From assembly GCA_932521025.1 (NCBI GenBank), contig OW051472.1, forward strand, positions 5,022,001 to 5,086,000: a DNA stretch of 64,000 nt. Reading direction: 5' to 3'. The notes under the pieces were generated by a model, which made no database searches, was not told where the DNA came from, and saw only the letters and a list, made by a program, of their open reading frames with translations. Shown here in pieces: positions 52,094 through 64,000 of this stretch. The position numbers and the translations under genes were made by a program. The DNA is from Oscheius onirici (taxonomy: Eukaryota > Nematoda > Chromadorea > Rhabditida > Rhabditidae). The stretch's first letter is position 1; every line of letters starts with the position of its first letter.

Positions 52094-54519
52094 ATGACTG
52101 GTGGTTTCAATATTGTTTTAAATAGATTTAAGTCTCTTTTTAGCCCCCTACGATCCCTACAACAGTCTCTCTTATCTGGATATTAATAGACGAAAGTGGG
52201 GAGACTACGACCGAGAAGATGGCGATCGACTGGAGAACAGAGCTCAACAGCCGTTGATCAAAAAACTTTATTTGAAAAGAAACGGAGATGAAGCTACTAA
52301 AAAGTATACGTTTTTTTCGAAAAGAAAAATGTTTTAGACCCAAATTGTTTATCTGGAGACAGCGACAAGTTCCGTCGCTACGACATTTACTGGACGATCT
52401 GGGCCCCTTTTTGGGCATGCACGAAAGCGCCGAAAATCTCTACGATGTGTAGGAGACCAGTGTCCGAAAGACTAGTTTTTATTTCAGACGTGGTCACAAA
52501 ATTAGCAGCGAGAGTGAGATAAAGGACCGTACGACATACTATGTCACGACCGATGAGCCTCTCATGTTGTGAGTCATTTTCAGTTTTATTGTTGTTGCGA
52601 AATGGACAGATAAGATGAACCTAAAAATTCAGCAATGAAGACTACTCTCGGCGAGCTGGCACAACACAAGGCTATCGGAACGAGCCTCGACACAGTTCCA
52701 TGTCAGCTCCGGAACTCGAATTCTTTTCACGAAACTCACTCTATGCAGACCGTAAGTTTTCTTCAAAATCTCGGTTTCTGACGTGATGTATCACGGTTTG
52801 CAGTGAAGGCTCCCAACACTCCCCCACCTCGTCCACACTCGGCACAACTACCGAAAAGAAAAATGAAAAAAGTCAAAACCCTCTCAAACGAGAGACAAGT
52901 CGACGAGTTTGAGCGATACTATCGAGCTGCCACGAGAGCAGAAAAGTCACGTGTGTTGCACCCAGAATCATTTTTCAATTCAGACAATTTTATAGGAGCT
53001 GACGACTATGACTACAGAGGGGCGGGACGATATAACAGTCCCGGAGTTCCAGAACGTCAGTCATCTAGTAGATTATAGTCAAAAGATTTCTAGTAGTCGA
53101 GAGTCGAGCGAGAACTTCTTACGACAGAAGATACAGGAGGGAGCCTGCCAGACATGAAGGTATTCTTTCTTTCTCAACTGAAAGTTTTGTTGCCTAACAA
53201 GAAGAGAGGCCATCCAAAAAGTTTGGTGCAAGTTCTCTGAATGTGAACTCTGAATGTGGCAAAGCTTTAAACAAAAGAACTCCGTTCATGAGTGCAAGAG
53301 GCCTTACCCGACAGGTGGACCCTACACTTCAAGTAGACACTGAGTAGCCTACTCGTAGTATCTACAAAGAGCGCAGTCCAAAAAGTAACTTGTTTGACGA
53401 GCACCGAATGGACTGACTAGGAATGAATTTTAACGCTGATTCCGATGCAATAGTCCTGCTTATCGCAGCAGTTACTCTTACTTCTCTTTTAAGAGCCCTA
53501 CCGTTCGAGAAGTGCCAACGGAGACTTTGATTCGGACCAATTTCGATCAGATTTTCACGATGAGGGATGGGAGGAGCGGGATAAGTACGCCTTGGAGAAA
53601 CACAAAGAGTCCTTTTTTCTCAGTTTTCTTGAAAAATAGATTTTAGAAAAAACTCCTACAGACAGCGATCAAACAGTGGAGTGATCTATCACAGACGAGA
53701 TCAGACCAATCCTGAGGCCTATTTGATTTAGTTTGTCCCAAAATCTTTTGTCTGGGTAAACGAGTTCAGTGTTTTCCTAAACGGTCACGGAATGGAATCT
53801 CAGCATGTGAACTTCCAAAAGAAGCAGCTGGAGAAGGGAATGAATTACGTATTAGAGCTGGTAGCTCGGAGATATAGTGTCAATCCCGGAAGGTGAAAGA
53901 GCCAATTGGACAAGAACTCGAGTTTTCAGACTGTGTGACATGGATGGACGAAGAATACACAACGTGTCTGATCTAATGTCCAGAGGAGCATATGTCTTGG
54001 TTCCAGTTGGACAAACTTTCAGGGACACGTGGTATTTTCTGCCGGACAATGCTATTGACACCAGGTTTGTCCTCAATGGATTAGCACGAGCTGTCCGTTA
54101 ATTTAAGTTGAAGCGCCTTACTTTTGCGTTCTGTACATCAGATAACTTATCAGAAAAAAAGGCAAGTTTAACCTCGCTGGGGTTGAAGGGAACAATATTC
54201 TAGAACAGTCATCCCTGCGCTTTAGGTAGCAGAGACAGGTTCAAAAAGTTGCGCAACAGAAGCAGATTTTTATGCACTCGACGTTTCTGAAGCAAATACC
54301 ATGTTCCAGTAGCAACCGGGACCGTATAAACGATAGAAGTGCACAACGGGACCGCCTTCTACAGAGAAGAGAACGAAGAAATGCCACCAAGCAGAAGACG
54401 TAGGTTTATGATTGCAGAAAAATTTCAATGAAACATCCAGGAAGAAGACAACGACCAGATCAGTTGAACGGAAAGCGAGCGATCCATTCTACGACAATCA
54501 GCGATACCGCTACAATTGA
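52094..54519 (+). CDS. Tandem doublecortin-domain protein
   Basis: A 7-nt first coding exon (52094-52100) joins across a 43-nt intron to APYDPYNSLSYLDINRRKW at 52144. The first doublecortin-like domain follows (YLKRNGDEATKKPKLFIWRQ; VPSLRHLLDDLGPFLGMHES; GHKISSESEIKDRTTYYVTT, about 52270-52560). A basic, Pro/Ser-rich linker comes next (APNTPPPRPHSAQLPKRKMK; ERYYRAATRAEKS). A second such domain lies at about 53750-54080 (FVWVNEFSVFLNGHGMESQH; LCDMDGRRIHNVSDLMSRGA; YVLVPVGQTFRDTWYF). The C-terminal exon is basic (KKTTTRSVERKASDPFYDNQ) with the stop overlapping AATAAA. Doublecortin domains bind and stabilise microtubules. No kinase domain follows, unlike ZYG-8/DCLK. Exons between 53080 and 53740 are only partly resolved. 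Confidence 0.75.
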
Positions 54520-55598
54520 ATAAAGTTTTGCACTTTGAGGGCAATGTTTTTGATCTTATTAGTGAGGCAATTAGTCATTCTGGACGCGAGGAATTGATTG
54601 GAGGACATCCAACACGTGTCTGTTCGGACTAGGTTTTTTCTGAAAGCGTGTAAATAGCTCCTATCATGCTTATTCCCTCCGTTAGTGCCAGCCGTTCCAC
54701 GTGATAATTCACAGCTGATGGTTATCGGTGTATGCACGCGCCCCACAAACACGCTCTTTTCGCGCCTCTGCAAAAAAAGGTTCTTCAGTTTTCAACCATC
54801 GTGCCCACATAAATTTTACAGCTTTGCCCCAACAAATTAAAAACTTTGCTCGCTGAGAGATTTCCACCTAGAATCAACCTTGAAGTCTTGATACGAAGGA
54901 TAATAAGACTTGTAAACATTTGGACCTTTTATGACAGAAAATGCCCTTTTCGAGCTTTCCAATGTTCTGCGAAGTTGTAGCGCTTGATCTCCTCTGTAAT
55001 TTTGCAAAACATGAGTACGCAATTGCGTATTTTTGAAGAGTGATTTTTTTCATGTGCGGCTAGGTAGATTTTTTCTTGTTTTACAATGCTCCTTTTTCAG
55101 CTAGTAACTTGTGTTTTGGAGAAGCTATAGAGTAACAATTTACGCCGTAAACCTTGAAAAAAATCACTATTGAACTGGAAATTAACTTTTCTCTGTTGAT
55201 TTTTCCCTGGAAACTTTCGCGCAAACCCTTGGAAAGCTCATTTTGTGATCCTCGCCCCGTTTTGACCCACGAGTTCACGAAAACATTGAAAAGACAAAGG
55301 CAGACGGCATGTTTCGAAATTGACCCCAATTTCTCACCCGGTCTCCATATAAACCGGCAGCTGCCAGCTGCACGAGTCTTCCCCGATTTTCCCATATCAA
55401 CTAGTATTTTCGAAAGATGGAGAAGGACGGATTCAGTCCTCGTCGAGAAGCTCCTCCCCCACCTTATTCCCTTCCCTTGCTGCCACCATATAAGGAGCTT
55501 ATCTCTGCGCCATCAGCCCCACCAATCGAGTTTGTTTTTTTTTCTTCTTGTAACATCCAGAAACTGATTCAGATCGGAAGAAGGATATTTGAATAACA
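54520..55598. other. Intergenic region with a palindromic repeat copy
   Basis: No supported exon. Positions about 54915-55015 contain copy 5 of the dispersed repeat (AATGTTCTGCGAAGTTGTAG...TTTTGCAAAACAT). Confidence 0.45.
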
Positions 55599-56370
55599 AT
55601 GAGAAGAACAGCGTTATTAAGAAACATTTCACTCTTAAAGTGAGTTTTCCGATTGATAAGAAAGGAAAACGTTCAGATTGTGCTTATTCTTTTATTAGTT
55701 CTTTACATGCTAGAATGGGGAGCCTCCATCTACTTTTTCAAACGAGATGACTGGCTGTATCGATGTCTGACTCTCTTTGGAGAAGGGAATAACTACTCCA
55801 GTAGTAATTTCTGGATTGTGAGTTTTCCATTTTTTGGCAAGCAGAAGTTGTCGATGGTAACTGTCACAAAGTTTAGTGCTGGACAAAAGCCATTTATTTT
55901 CAGGTTCTGTACTTCATCTTGAAAGGATGCTGTATAGTTTGCGCTTTTGTTGGACTGTTTGGAAAGTATGCGTATCTCCTGATCCCGATGTTGATGTACT
56001 TGGTGAGTACAGTTTGAAAAATGATGACATAGTATGCTTTGCAGGCTTCCTGGATTCTTACTGGACTGGTCATTATTATCTATCTAAGTGTACGAGTAAA
56101 CAACACATCAGACACAGATCAACAGAGACTGTTACTTGCTCTGGGAGAACGTAACAATTTCGAAGGAGGTGAGCCCAAATATGTTTCTTCCACGTCGAAA
56201 AAAATTCAGAAATTTCCAAGTTAGTTTGGACAATGATAGTTTCTTTTGGCTTCTGGACTCTGATCGACATTGGTATTGTCACTCTTTTTGGACTGTGAGT
56301 TGAAATACTGAACAGAATCAGGCTGAGTCTTTTTAGGCAACTGTACCGAAAATGGTCTCGCAGATTCTGA
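55599..56370 (+). CDS. Small four-TM membrane protein, unknown function
   Basis: Short exons join into a protein starting MRRTALLRNISLLK and containing four hydrophobic segments: IVLILLLVLYMLEWGASIYF, VLYFILKGCCIVCAFVGLFG, YLLIPMLMYLASWILTGLVI-IIYLSV, and TMIVSFGFWTLIDIGIVTLF. It ends with a basic tail QLYRKWSRRF. The first loop after TM1 is charged (KRDDWLYRC) and may be lumenal or extracellular. Donors GTGAGT and acceptors TTTTCAG/TTTGCAG support the joins. I recognise no family; four-TM proteins of this size are common in nematodes. Confidence 0.6.
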
Positions 56371-56795
56371 TCTCTTCCCAACTGAACACTGCTCTTTCAT
56401 AGAACGAGGAGCTTTCTAAAAGTACGAGTAAACTGTAGTTAAACAGAGATTGTTGAAAAGAAATAAACTGTTTCTTTTGTTGCGATCAGAGTAGCTGGCT
56501 ACAAACAGTATTGTCCGCCTGGTCAGTAAGGCGCATTTTTAGGGAATCAAAAAACCTAGGCACCTATGATTAATCTGGATTCTTCGGAGCAGAAAAAATT
56601 TGATCCTGCTCAGGACATCCAATGTCGGGAAGAAGAGATGGCGGACAACTGTCGAACTTGGAGCAGTAGAACCATCTAAAAGAATTCAATTTCTTGATTT
56701 TATTGTTCAACAAAACGATTATTTCAAACAAACTTTACTGAGTAAAAATTAAAAAACTTTTATTTATTCACAGAACGGTAATTTCTTCAATTGTA

Positions 56796-57897
56796 ATGTC
56801 CAACTCGTCCAGAAGTCGCCCGGAAGAAGATGCTCTACTGGAGTCTGCGGCCCACTACCTCGACACCTTCCTGGAAAATTTTTTCTCTGCTCCTCTAGCT
56901 CCCAGGTATACCATTCTTGAAGAAAAAGTCCAAGCCCTGTTTTAGAACCAAAAGCTCAGTGGCTCCGCTGGTAGACGTGCCGCTGACAAACGAGGAAGTG
57001 GTAGAAGTCTGTCAACTGGCCTGCTTCAGTCTCCTCGAGCAGCCAAGTCTGATCCGTCTCGACCAGCGTCATCTGCCGGCCTTTGTCGTCGGCGATCTAC
57101 ACGGTCAATTCCGCGATCTGCGTCTCCTCTTGTCTAGAATGGGCGATCCAGAAGAACAGACGATGGTCTTTCTCGGAGACTACGTCGACAGAGGACCCCA
57201 GGGACTGGAAACTGCGTTGATGCTGCTTGCTCTGAAGACGCGCTATCCGGATCGAGTCTACTTGCTGCGTGGCAACCACGAGGACGTCAACACGTCCGTC
57301 GCCTACGGATTCTACGACGAGTGCTGTCGCAAGAGTCGCAGTCGAGGTCCTGCCGTCTGGCTCCAGGTGATGAACACGTTCAATCTGCTGCCAGTCGCTG
57401 CTCTTCTCTCTGACAAAGTCCTCTGCATGCATGGAGGACTGTCTCCGCATCTCGAATCGCTACAGGACATCGATCGGATCAAACGGCCTACCATCATCCC
57501 GCCCTACGGCCTGCTCTGTGATCTTCTCTGGTCCGACCCCGAACTCTGCAGTACTGCCAAGACGGGAGGCTGGTCGCTATCCGGTCGTGGAATTTCCCTC
57601 TCCTTCGATGAGAGAGTTGTGAACAATTTCTGTCAGACGACGGGTGTCGAAGTCCTCGTCCGAGCACATCAAATCACGCCTGAAATGTTCCGATGCGGCT
57701 ATATGATCAACTGTCGCGGTCGACTCATCACGCTCTTTTCCGCTCCGAACTATGTGAACGCGATGAATGACTCGGCCGTCTTGAAGATCAATTCGGATCT
57801 TCTTCTCCGTTTTCTCGTCTTCCGTCCGGACAAGAAGACTGCCCCGAAGGCCTGCGACGTACTGGGAACTCGGAAGATCGCCACTATCGTCGAATGA
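56796..57897 (+). CDS. PP1-like serine/threonine protein phosphatase
   Basis: Two exons (56796-56905 and 56946-57897) give 353 residues. All PPP-family metal and catalytic motifs are present: GDLHGQ (about 57090), FLGDYVDRG (about 57175), LRGNHED (about 57265), HGGLSP, LLWSDPE, RAHQ and LFSAPNY. The closest type is PP1, but the C-terminal half diverges (NAMNDSAVLKINSDLLLRFL instead of the PP1 CGEFDNAGAMM stretch) and there is an insertion SRSRGPAVW after the YGFYDEC helix. Nematodes have expanded, often sperm-enriched PP1-like genes; I infer this may be one. It has one intron where neighbours have many, and a higher-GC exon. Confidence 0.88.
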
Positions 57898-59655
57898 CAG
57901 CCTACTCACCTCCCTCCTCAAAGAGACACGAATAAACGTAAAATAAACGTGACTCACGCAGTTTTCTCGGAATTTCGACGCACGTTTTGAAAAACATTTT
58001 GACAGCTTCTTGCCATTGAGATGCTATCTGATTCAGTTAGCTTTCCGTCTTTTTACCCTGTTGTTCGGACTCGTTTCTATCCGATCTCGAAGCGAGTAAA
58101 AACGTCCGACAACGGCCAAGGTGATCGTGCCATCGTGGGTCCTAATTGTGTCCCAATTCCGCCACTATATGCCTATTGTTTTTTCTATTTGCCAATTTAA
58201 GAAACGTTCTGTGAGAAAAAAGGAATATCGACCCATTTCCAAACTTATCGATGATCTCCCGAAGTGTAGCTCTTGATAGCTTCTACAAGTGAGAAAATTC
58301 TATCCCAGGGAAGATTCTATCCCTCTATTCTAGGAAAAGTGCTAACGTAATTGCGTATACCTAGAAAGAAGAGGGTTCTGTTTCACTGTACCTCCAACGC
58401 AGGTCTCAGTCATTCTTTTGAAGGTACGATTAATAGTAATGCGAGGCCGAGATCGGCCAAACCTGAACGTTTCTTATGCAAACGGCCGTGGCTTCTCGTC
58501 TTCATTAGAGGGACGGCCGAGGAGGAGATAATCGACCAGTCTGTACTTTGTGAGGAGGATGATCTCTGCGGGAGATCGTCTTCTGTCCCGTCCCTTCCAA
58601 TTTTTCAAACTGTTGAGGGCTTTTTCCTTTTTTCCTGGATCCCTTTCATCTGAAGACAGGTGTCTACTTTTTAGCATGACCAGCCTGACCACAGGTTCCG
58701 GATATAAGTGAGATGGTGGACAGGTATCCTTCTCCTTAAACTCTTCCCTTTTCTGTCAGCTTGTTCAGGAAAGGTTTGTCAGATTTCAAGTCTAGTTGCT
58801 TTTCATCGAAACGAGGAAAAGAGGCCTTGTTCATGATGCCCTTTAGCTAAACGAACGGTTTCAGTAGATTCGCCCACAAGTTACACACAGGGAGACCGAG
58901 AACGAGGTCATTACAAAACGCTGCTTCTCCCTCTTTTGCCGTCGACCATTCCGCCAATTAACTTTTCTCCAATACTTCCTTATTTGATAACGCCGCGATC
59001 AGAAATCAGTCACTCTGCGGGAGTGAGAGCTCCCTCGTTTTCATCACCTCCCGGTTTTTGTGGGAGAAGAGGCGAGAAGGCAGCGAGATTGTGCGATCGT
59101 AGAGAATTGAACGAGCAGTTTATGAGTCTGTTTCGCATTTATGCTGATCGTGTTGCTTGGTAAAAAACTTGTCTTCCAGGCATGCTTGTCAAGTTCTTGA
59201 ACATTTTGCAGAATATTCTAGAACTTACACTGAAAGCAACCTCTTCATTTTGTACAGGAGACTGTTTTTGAACTCAGTTTTCAAATTCCATAAAAGCTGA
59301 CAAACCTGTGGTTTCACTTGTTTAGGTTTACTCTGATCCACACACCTTTCATAGACACAAAACCGTAGGTATCGGACTGGTCGGAACCAGCCTAGAGGTG
59401 TTATAGTTGTTTTTTTCTTCTCTGGTCGATCCGTTCCACCCGAGATCCGATCAACAACTTCCTGATACTGTCGTTCTCTGCCTTCCAAACCAAAACCGTC
59501 ATAAATTTCACTTCTTTACAGCACGCTTCCACAAACCGATCGTGTTCACTTTTTTGTCGCGCTGCCACGAATAGCCATTACTCGTGCTGCCATTTATCAA
59601 TTTCTCTCTCTATCTCACTTTCCCGTCGGTCATAGGAATAATAGCAAATGAACCG
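57898..59655. other. Gene-free interval before the ADAMTS gene
   Basis: About 1.76 kb without supported coding exons. A degenerate piece resembling the dispersed repeat (GTAGCTCTTGATAGCTTCTAC) lies near 58268-58290. The 3' half presumably includes the ADAMTS promoter. Confidence 0.4.
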
Positions 59656-62600
59656 ATGATCTGGCTGCTTTTCCTTCTTCTGGTGAGGCACGGCTGGACA
59701 GCCTTCGACCCAGAAGACCCGATCTGGAGGAAGCACAAGCTGGGAGGAGAGTCATCTGGTGAGTCTGTTAGACCAGTCGGGCTACACGATACGCAACTTT
59801 TTTAATGGGCGCTAAATGAGACGACTGCTGACACATAGTCCCTGATGTATAGCCTTAGGGCAAATGATGTCAGATCTGTATTGAGTGAGACTTCTTTGTT
59901 AGTTTGTTTGCCTGTTTTAACAGAGTACAAAGTTCAATTACAAACTTTTAGTCGACTTTTGGTAAATGTTGGAGCCCGAGAAAGTAACGAGCTCTAGTGC
60001 TTTGCTGAGCATCGTGTAGCTCGAAAGTGTTTTTGGACACACCGAAACTTTTAATCTTAAACAGGAAATTTTAATTTTCTTTTGCGAATGCAAGTTGTAA
60101 AGTTCGTCAAATACTACAACTTTACTTTACAAAACTGTGAACTGTATGCGTGAACTAGAAAGCTGAGGTTTCTCACAGCTGTTGGCAAAAGTTATTTCCC
60201 CGAAATCAGTTCTTTCGAATTCCAAGTTCCTCACACTCTATTCTCACCTCCCACTGTTCTGTTTGTTTGCCATCAAAACAATACGTCGTAGTCGTTTTTT
60301 CTTCTCACTCACTCTCCGTTCAGAAACGGCCATTACAGTTACACTGCGAACAGATGACCGAATGGCGTCCAAAATCGGTTCTCGGCGGAGTGTTTATGCC
60401 ATTTTAGAACATAATGCAATAAAAACAAAAGTTTAGACTTTTGGCTTGACACTCCCAGACGATCAGACACTGCCGACGGTTTTTACTACGAGGTCGTGAT
60501 CGACGGTCAGCAAGAACGCTTCTGGTTACAACCGAAGACTGGTCTTCTCTCGAAAAGTTGATTTTTAAAGATCCAAGTATCAAAAGTTCAGATCTGATAA
60601 GCATAGTTCGAGATGTGGAGGAATCGTCAATCAAACACGGTGTAGAGGAAGAGTGTGCTTTCGAAGGACAGTCCGTCTCCCACAACGGATCCAGTATTTC
60701 GTTGTATGGTTGTGGGGTTGACTTGGTCAGTTTCAGCACTAAATCAGAAAAAAGTAGGCTTCAGCACGGACTGGTCATCACCTCAGAAGGAGAGTACCTG
60801 TTCATTCAGCCGAAAGATCGAGAACATGAGGAGCACATCATTCGAAAGCGAAGAACGGAACTGGCAGATCATACTTGTCTGTTCGGTAAGTTAGTTTTGG
60901 GTAAAGGGAGACAATAAGGTTCCCCAACAATAAGAATCTTGTCCAGATCCGTCCAACGATCCCGAGGCCCGAAGCGAACGTCGTCCTCGATCGCACCTCT
61001 CGCGAAAGACCCAAAAAGACAAAGGAGAACGACAGGCAGCTCTTGGAAAGGAGCCGATGATCATTGAGTTGGCTGTGTTTGCAGACGATGCCATGTGGAG
61101 ACACTTTTATCGAATGTACAGCAATCATGCTGATGTGGAGCTGCACAAATTTATCATGGCCGCTGTGAACAATGTTAGTTTTACTTGATCGTAGCTAACT
61201 ATTTCTCAGATTGATATTCTGTACTCCCAGCGCTCGATCCAGCCGAAAATCAAGATCAAAGTCGTCCGTTATGAGGTTTTGAAAACACCGCCGGTCAGTT
61301 CTCTTAAACTGCGAAAGAAATCCCATCTAGGCCGTTCTTCAAGCTTCTGCTCATCGCTCTGGAGACGTGGACAAGCTGTTGGATGCCTTCTGTCTCTACC
61401 AGTACCAGATAAACTTTCCCAACGACCACGATCCAAGACATTGGGACCACGCTCTTCTCTTTTCGGGGTAAGACTCTCTCTGACTAGGACTAATCAACCG
61501 GTTCAGACACGATCTCTACAGAGAGAAAATGTATACGGTAGCTGGGTATGCCCCGGTCAAGGGAATGTGCACAGGAGCCCGATCTTGCACTATCAACGAG
61601 GGAATAGACTTTGGTAGTGTCTTCGTCGTGACTCACGAGATGGGACATAGCTTGGGAATGTACCACGATGGCGACAATGAGTGTGACCTAAGATGCTGTA
61701 TCATGAGTCCCTCAGTCGGATCCGGAAAAACGCATTGGAGTCGTTGTTCCGTGAAGGAAATGAGAGCATTCATTGGAGTCTGTATTAATCTACTGTGTCG
61801 CAAAATGAGATTTTGTAGAGAATGGGAGCGGATGGTCGTACTACCAACTGTCTAATGGACAGTCCTCTTCGAGACGACGATCAGATGGTCCCTAAAGACC
61901 ACAACAGTCCCGGTCAGCTATTCACACTTGACGACCAGTGTGAGATTTTTCACGGGGAGTGTTGGAAACACGAACTGAAGGATGGTCAGCGTATTGAGGC
62001 AAAATCTCTCTCTTCGACAAAACACAACTGTTTAGGATGTCTGTTCCATGACATGGTGTGGAAACGGAGAAGGAGTCGTCAGAACGGCTCATCCGGCTCT
62101 GGAGGGCTCCAACTGCGGCTACAACAAACAGTGCAGAAATGGACAGTGTATCCAAGCCGACAAAGTGCTGCCCTATACTCATGGCGGCTGGTCAGGCTGG
62201 AACGACAATCCGGCTCCCGCTTGTGGTGGTCACTGTTCGGAGTGCAAGATACAGGGTCAGATTCGTCTTCGGCGAAGCATCCGAAGATGCAACAATCCGA
62301 GTCCAAATAACAACGGGGCACAGTGTTCCGGAAGTGAGGCGAGAGGAATCAAGTGTTCTGATCAGGTAGAGTCAGTACTGTAGCAGAAAAGTAGGAAGAT
62401 CTAGATCTGTTCTGGATGGACGCCAAATCAGTACGCTACCCAAGAGTGTAGGAGAGCAAGAGAGGACTCTTACATGCCCAATCCTCAACTTTCGGGAGAA
62501 GGTCTACAGTTCCAGCTGGCTCCGTGTAAAGTATGGTGAGTCGAAATTACCCACCCATTTTGTAACCTTTCGACCCAATGGATAACAAAAACTTTCAAAA

Positions 62601-63770
62601 TAAGAGCAAAACCGTGATCATTTCAGGTGCCAAATGTTACAATCGAACAACATCCGGACTGTAGCCAACTTCCCGGACGGCACTCCCTGTGGTGGTGGTC
62701 GTTTCTGCGTCAAGGGAGAGTGCCGCACTCTCCAGTGTCAAGGAACTGCTGCCGTTGGATCGTCCCTCGACTGTCCTCAATCCACCACACTACCTCCTCT
62801 TCCCATTCCGTACAAGGAATCGAAAAAGTCCTCGCCGTACAAAGAGGAAAAGAAGCCGCCCTTCTGGCAGCAATGGTCAGGCTGGTCCGAGTGGTCGGTA
62901 TGTGTCAATGTGGCTTGTGGAACGGCCGGATACCGTCTCCGGGCAAGAAGATGTCTAGCTGGAGAGTGTGTCGGTCAAGCCAAACAAAAAGATTCTTGTT
63001 CTGTTCCGTGTCTCACTACCACAACGGTAGCTCCAGACAACTGGGGGCCATGGTCAGGATGTTCCGTCAGTTGTGGTCAAGGCATGAAGTTGAGAAGACA
63101 AAAAGTCTGTGCTAAAGGTAGGGTCTTATGAGTCTGGAGCTAGATAAAGAGTTCAGACTGTACTGAAACTTTGTCCTGTACAATGTCGCCTTGCAAACAA
63201 TCCATTTGGTCACAGTGGAGTCTCTGGGCACCATGTTCAGTCACCTGTGGAGCAGGTTCCTCTTTCAGACTTCGCGCTTGTTCGACCTCGTCCTGTCCCG
63301 GTCCTGATAGAGAAACAAAGACCTGTTTCGAAAAGGTATACTCTTTCTTTTTATATTTTCTACGAATAATGGCCAAAATAGTTTTATTTTTGGGGATCCG
63401 ATCCTGTTTGCACTGAAATCCGGACGGGCTTTTCAAGATTCGTGAAGGAATCTTGAAAATCTTTATTTCTCCCGGTTAGCAATATACCTGATACAAATTT
63501 CAGCCCTGTCCCAATCCGATACCAAGTGCCACAACTAGACGTCCTTTCGGTGATATCAACTGGTCCGAATGGGGACCGTGGTCAAGATGTACAAAGCAGT
63601 GTGGAACGGGTACCAAGCTCCGAAGAAGACAGTGTATGCGAGCTCCGTGTCCTGGAGCAGCCACAGAGACGATAATTTGCATCGGAATCAACTGTGACAA
63701 GTGGAGAATCCCGAGAGCTATGCCCCCTCCAAGTAGTACAACTCCAAAATCGAATTCTAGTTTGCCGTAG
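59656..63770 (+). CDS. ADAMTS-type secreted metalloprotease
   Basis: Cleaves extracellular matrix. The signal peptide [16 protein letters not shown] starts at 59656. The prodomain ([38 protein letters not shown]) ends in basic RKRRTE. The catalytic domain starts at [20 protein letters not shown]; it has zinc site [18 protein letters not shown] (about 61632-61683) and Met-turn [19 protein letters not shown]. Disintegrin-like/Cys-rich parts follow ([27 protein letters not shown]). The first thrombospondin repeat ([20 protein letters not shown]) precedes a spacer, then four more: [60 protein letters not shown], and [20 protein letters not shown]. The stop is at 63768. One exon boundary (near 60540) needs a 29-nt intron and another (near 62000) a GC donor. 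Confidence 0.88.
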
Positions 63771-64000
63771 TCTTCTTTCTCACATTTTACTTGATCATAC
63801 GGGTACTATGTTCATATCGTATTGTAATGAAGGATTAGAGCTGTCGAAACATATTGGCGTAGGCAGAGAAAATGTGAGTCAGCACATCTGAATAATCGCA
63901 TGGAAAGCGGACAGACTAGTCCCAGTCAGGGTTGCGTTGTCCTCCAGTCGCACTCTTTTTCTCTCAAACAAACTGAAGAAACTCGTTTTGATTATGATAT

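Noticed and set aside
56550-56680. Short frame MINLDSSEQKKFDPAQDIQC between the four-TM gene and the phosphatase
   Set aside because: Only 38 residues, with no convincing start context or neighbouring exon; may be the end of an unseen gene but unsupported.

Overview
The window is eukaryotic and almost certainly from a nematode. Introns are very short (mostly about 36-45 nt, GT...AG), many genes sit 60-400 bp apart on the same strand as in nematode operons, and there is a nematode-type SRH chemoreceptor. A hunchback-type gene (hbl-1) carries let-7-like and lin-4-like sites in its 3' UTR. It does not read like Caenorhabditis: acceptors are weaker, palindromic repeats are dispersed, and a neurotrophin-type receptor kinase gene is present. 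I cannot name the species.

Layout. 1-1736: no gene; a fold-back element with perfect 67-bp arms. 1737-3658 (+): SRH-type 7TM receptor, tail-to-tail with a multi-pass membrane protein (-, 3698-5430). Upstream of the latter lie a perfect 72-bp-arm palindrome and a hAT-type MITE with an 8-bp target duplication. 7190-12039 (-): a Trk-family receptor kinase gene split after its signal peptide by an RTE retrotransposon with an 11-bp target duplication, just downstream of rpl-28 (12104-12796, -).

13710-27236 (+): a run of housekeeping genes: PEX1, DNA ligase I, Mediator subunit 31 and a canopy 3/4-type chaperone. Two of their introns hold complete antisense genes: a CRAL-TRIO/GOLD lipid-binding protein inside PEX1, and an unrecognised 197-residue protein inside the ligase gene. 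28002-31438 (-): hbl-1, followed upstream by about 9.7 kb without a supported coding gene, probably its control region. 41174-44089 (+): a membrane histidine acid phosphatase, then a secreted, furin-processed cysteine-rich factor resembling IL-17/cystine-knot cytokines.

45018-50069 (+): non-muscle myosin II heavy chain with an unusually short rod. 50290-51885: a decayed RTE copy and a second hAT MITE. 52094-54519 (+): tandem doublecortin-domain protein. 55599-56370 (+): small four-TM protein. 56796-57897 (+): PP1-like phosphatase. 59656-63770 (+): ADAMTS metalloprotease with thrombospondin repeats.

The main points of interest are the retrotransposon-split, otherwise lesioned trk gene; two intron-nested antisense genes; the miRNA-site cluster in the hbl-1 3' UTR; three structured repeat classes; and the short myosin rod. 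No new defence-like or otherwise undescribed multi-gene system is apparent.
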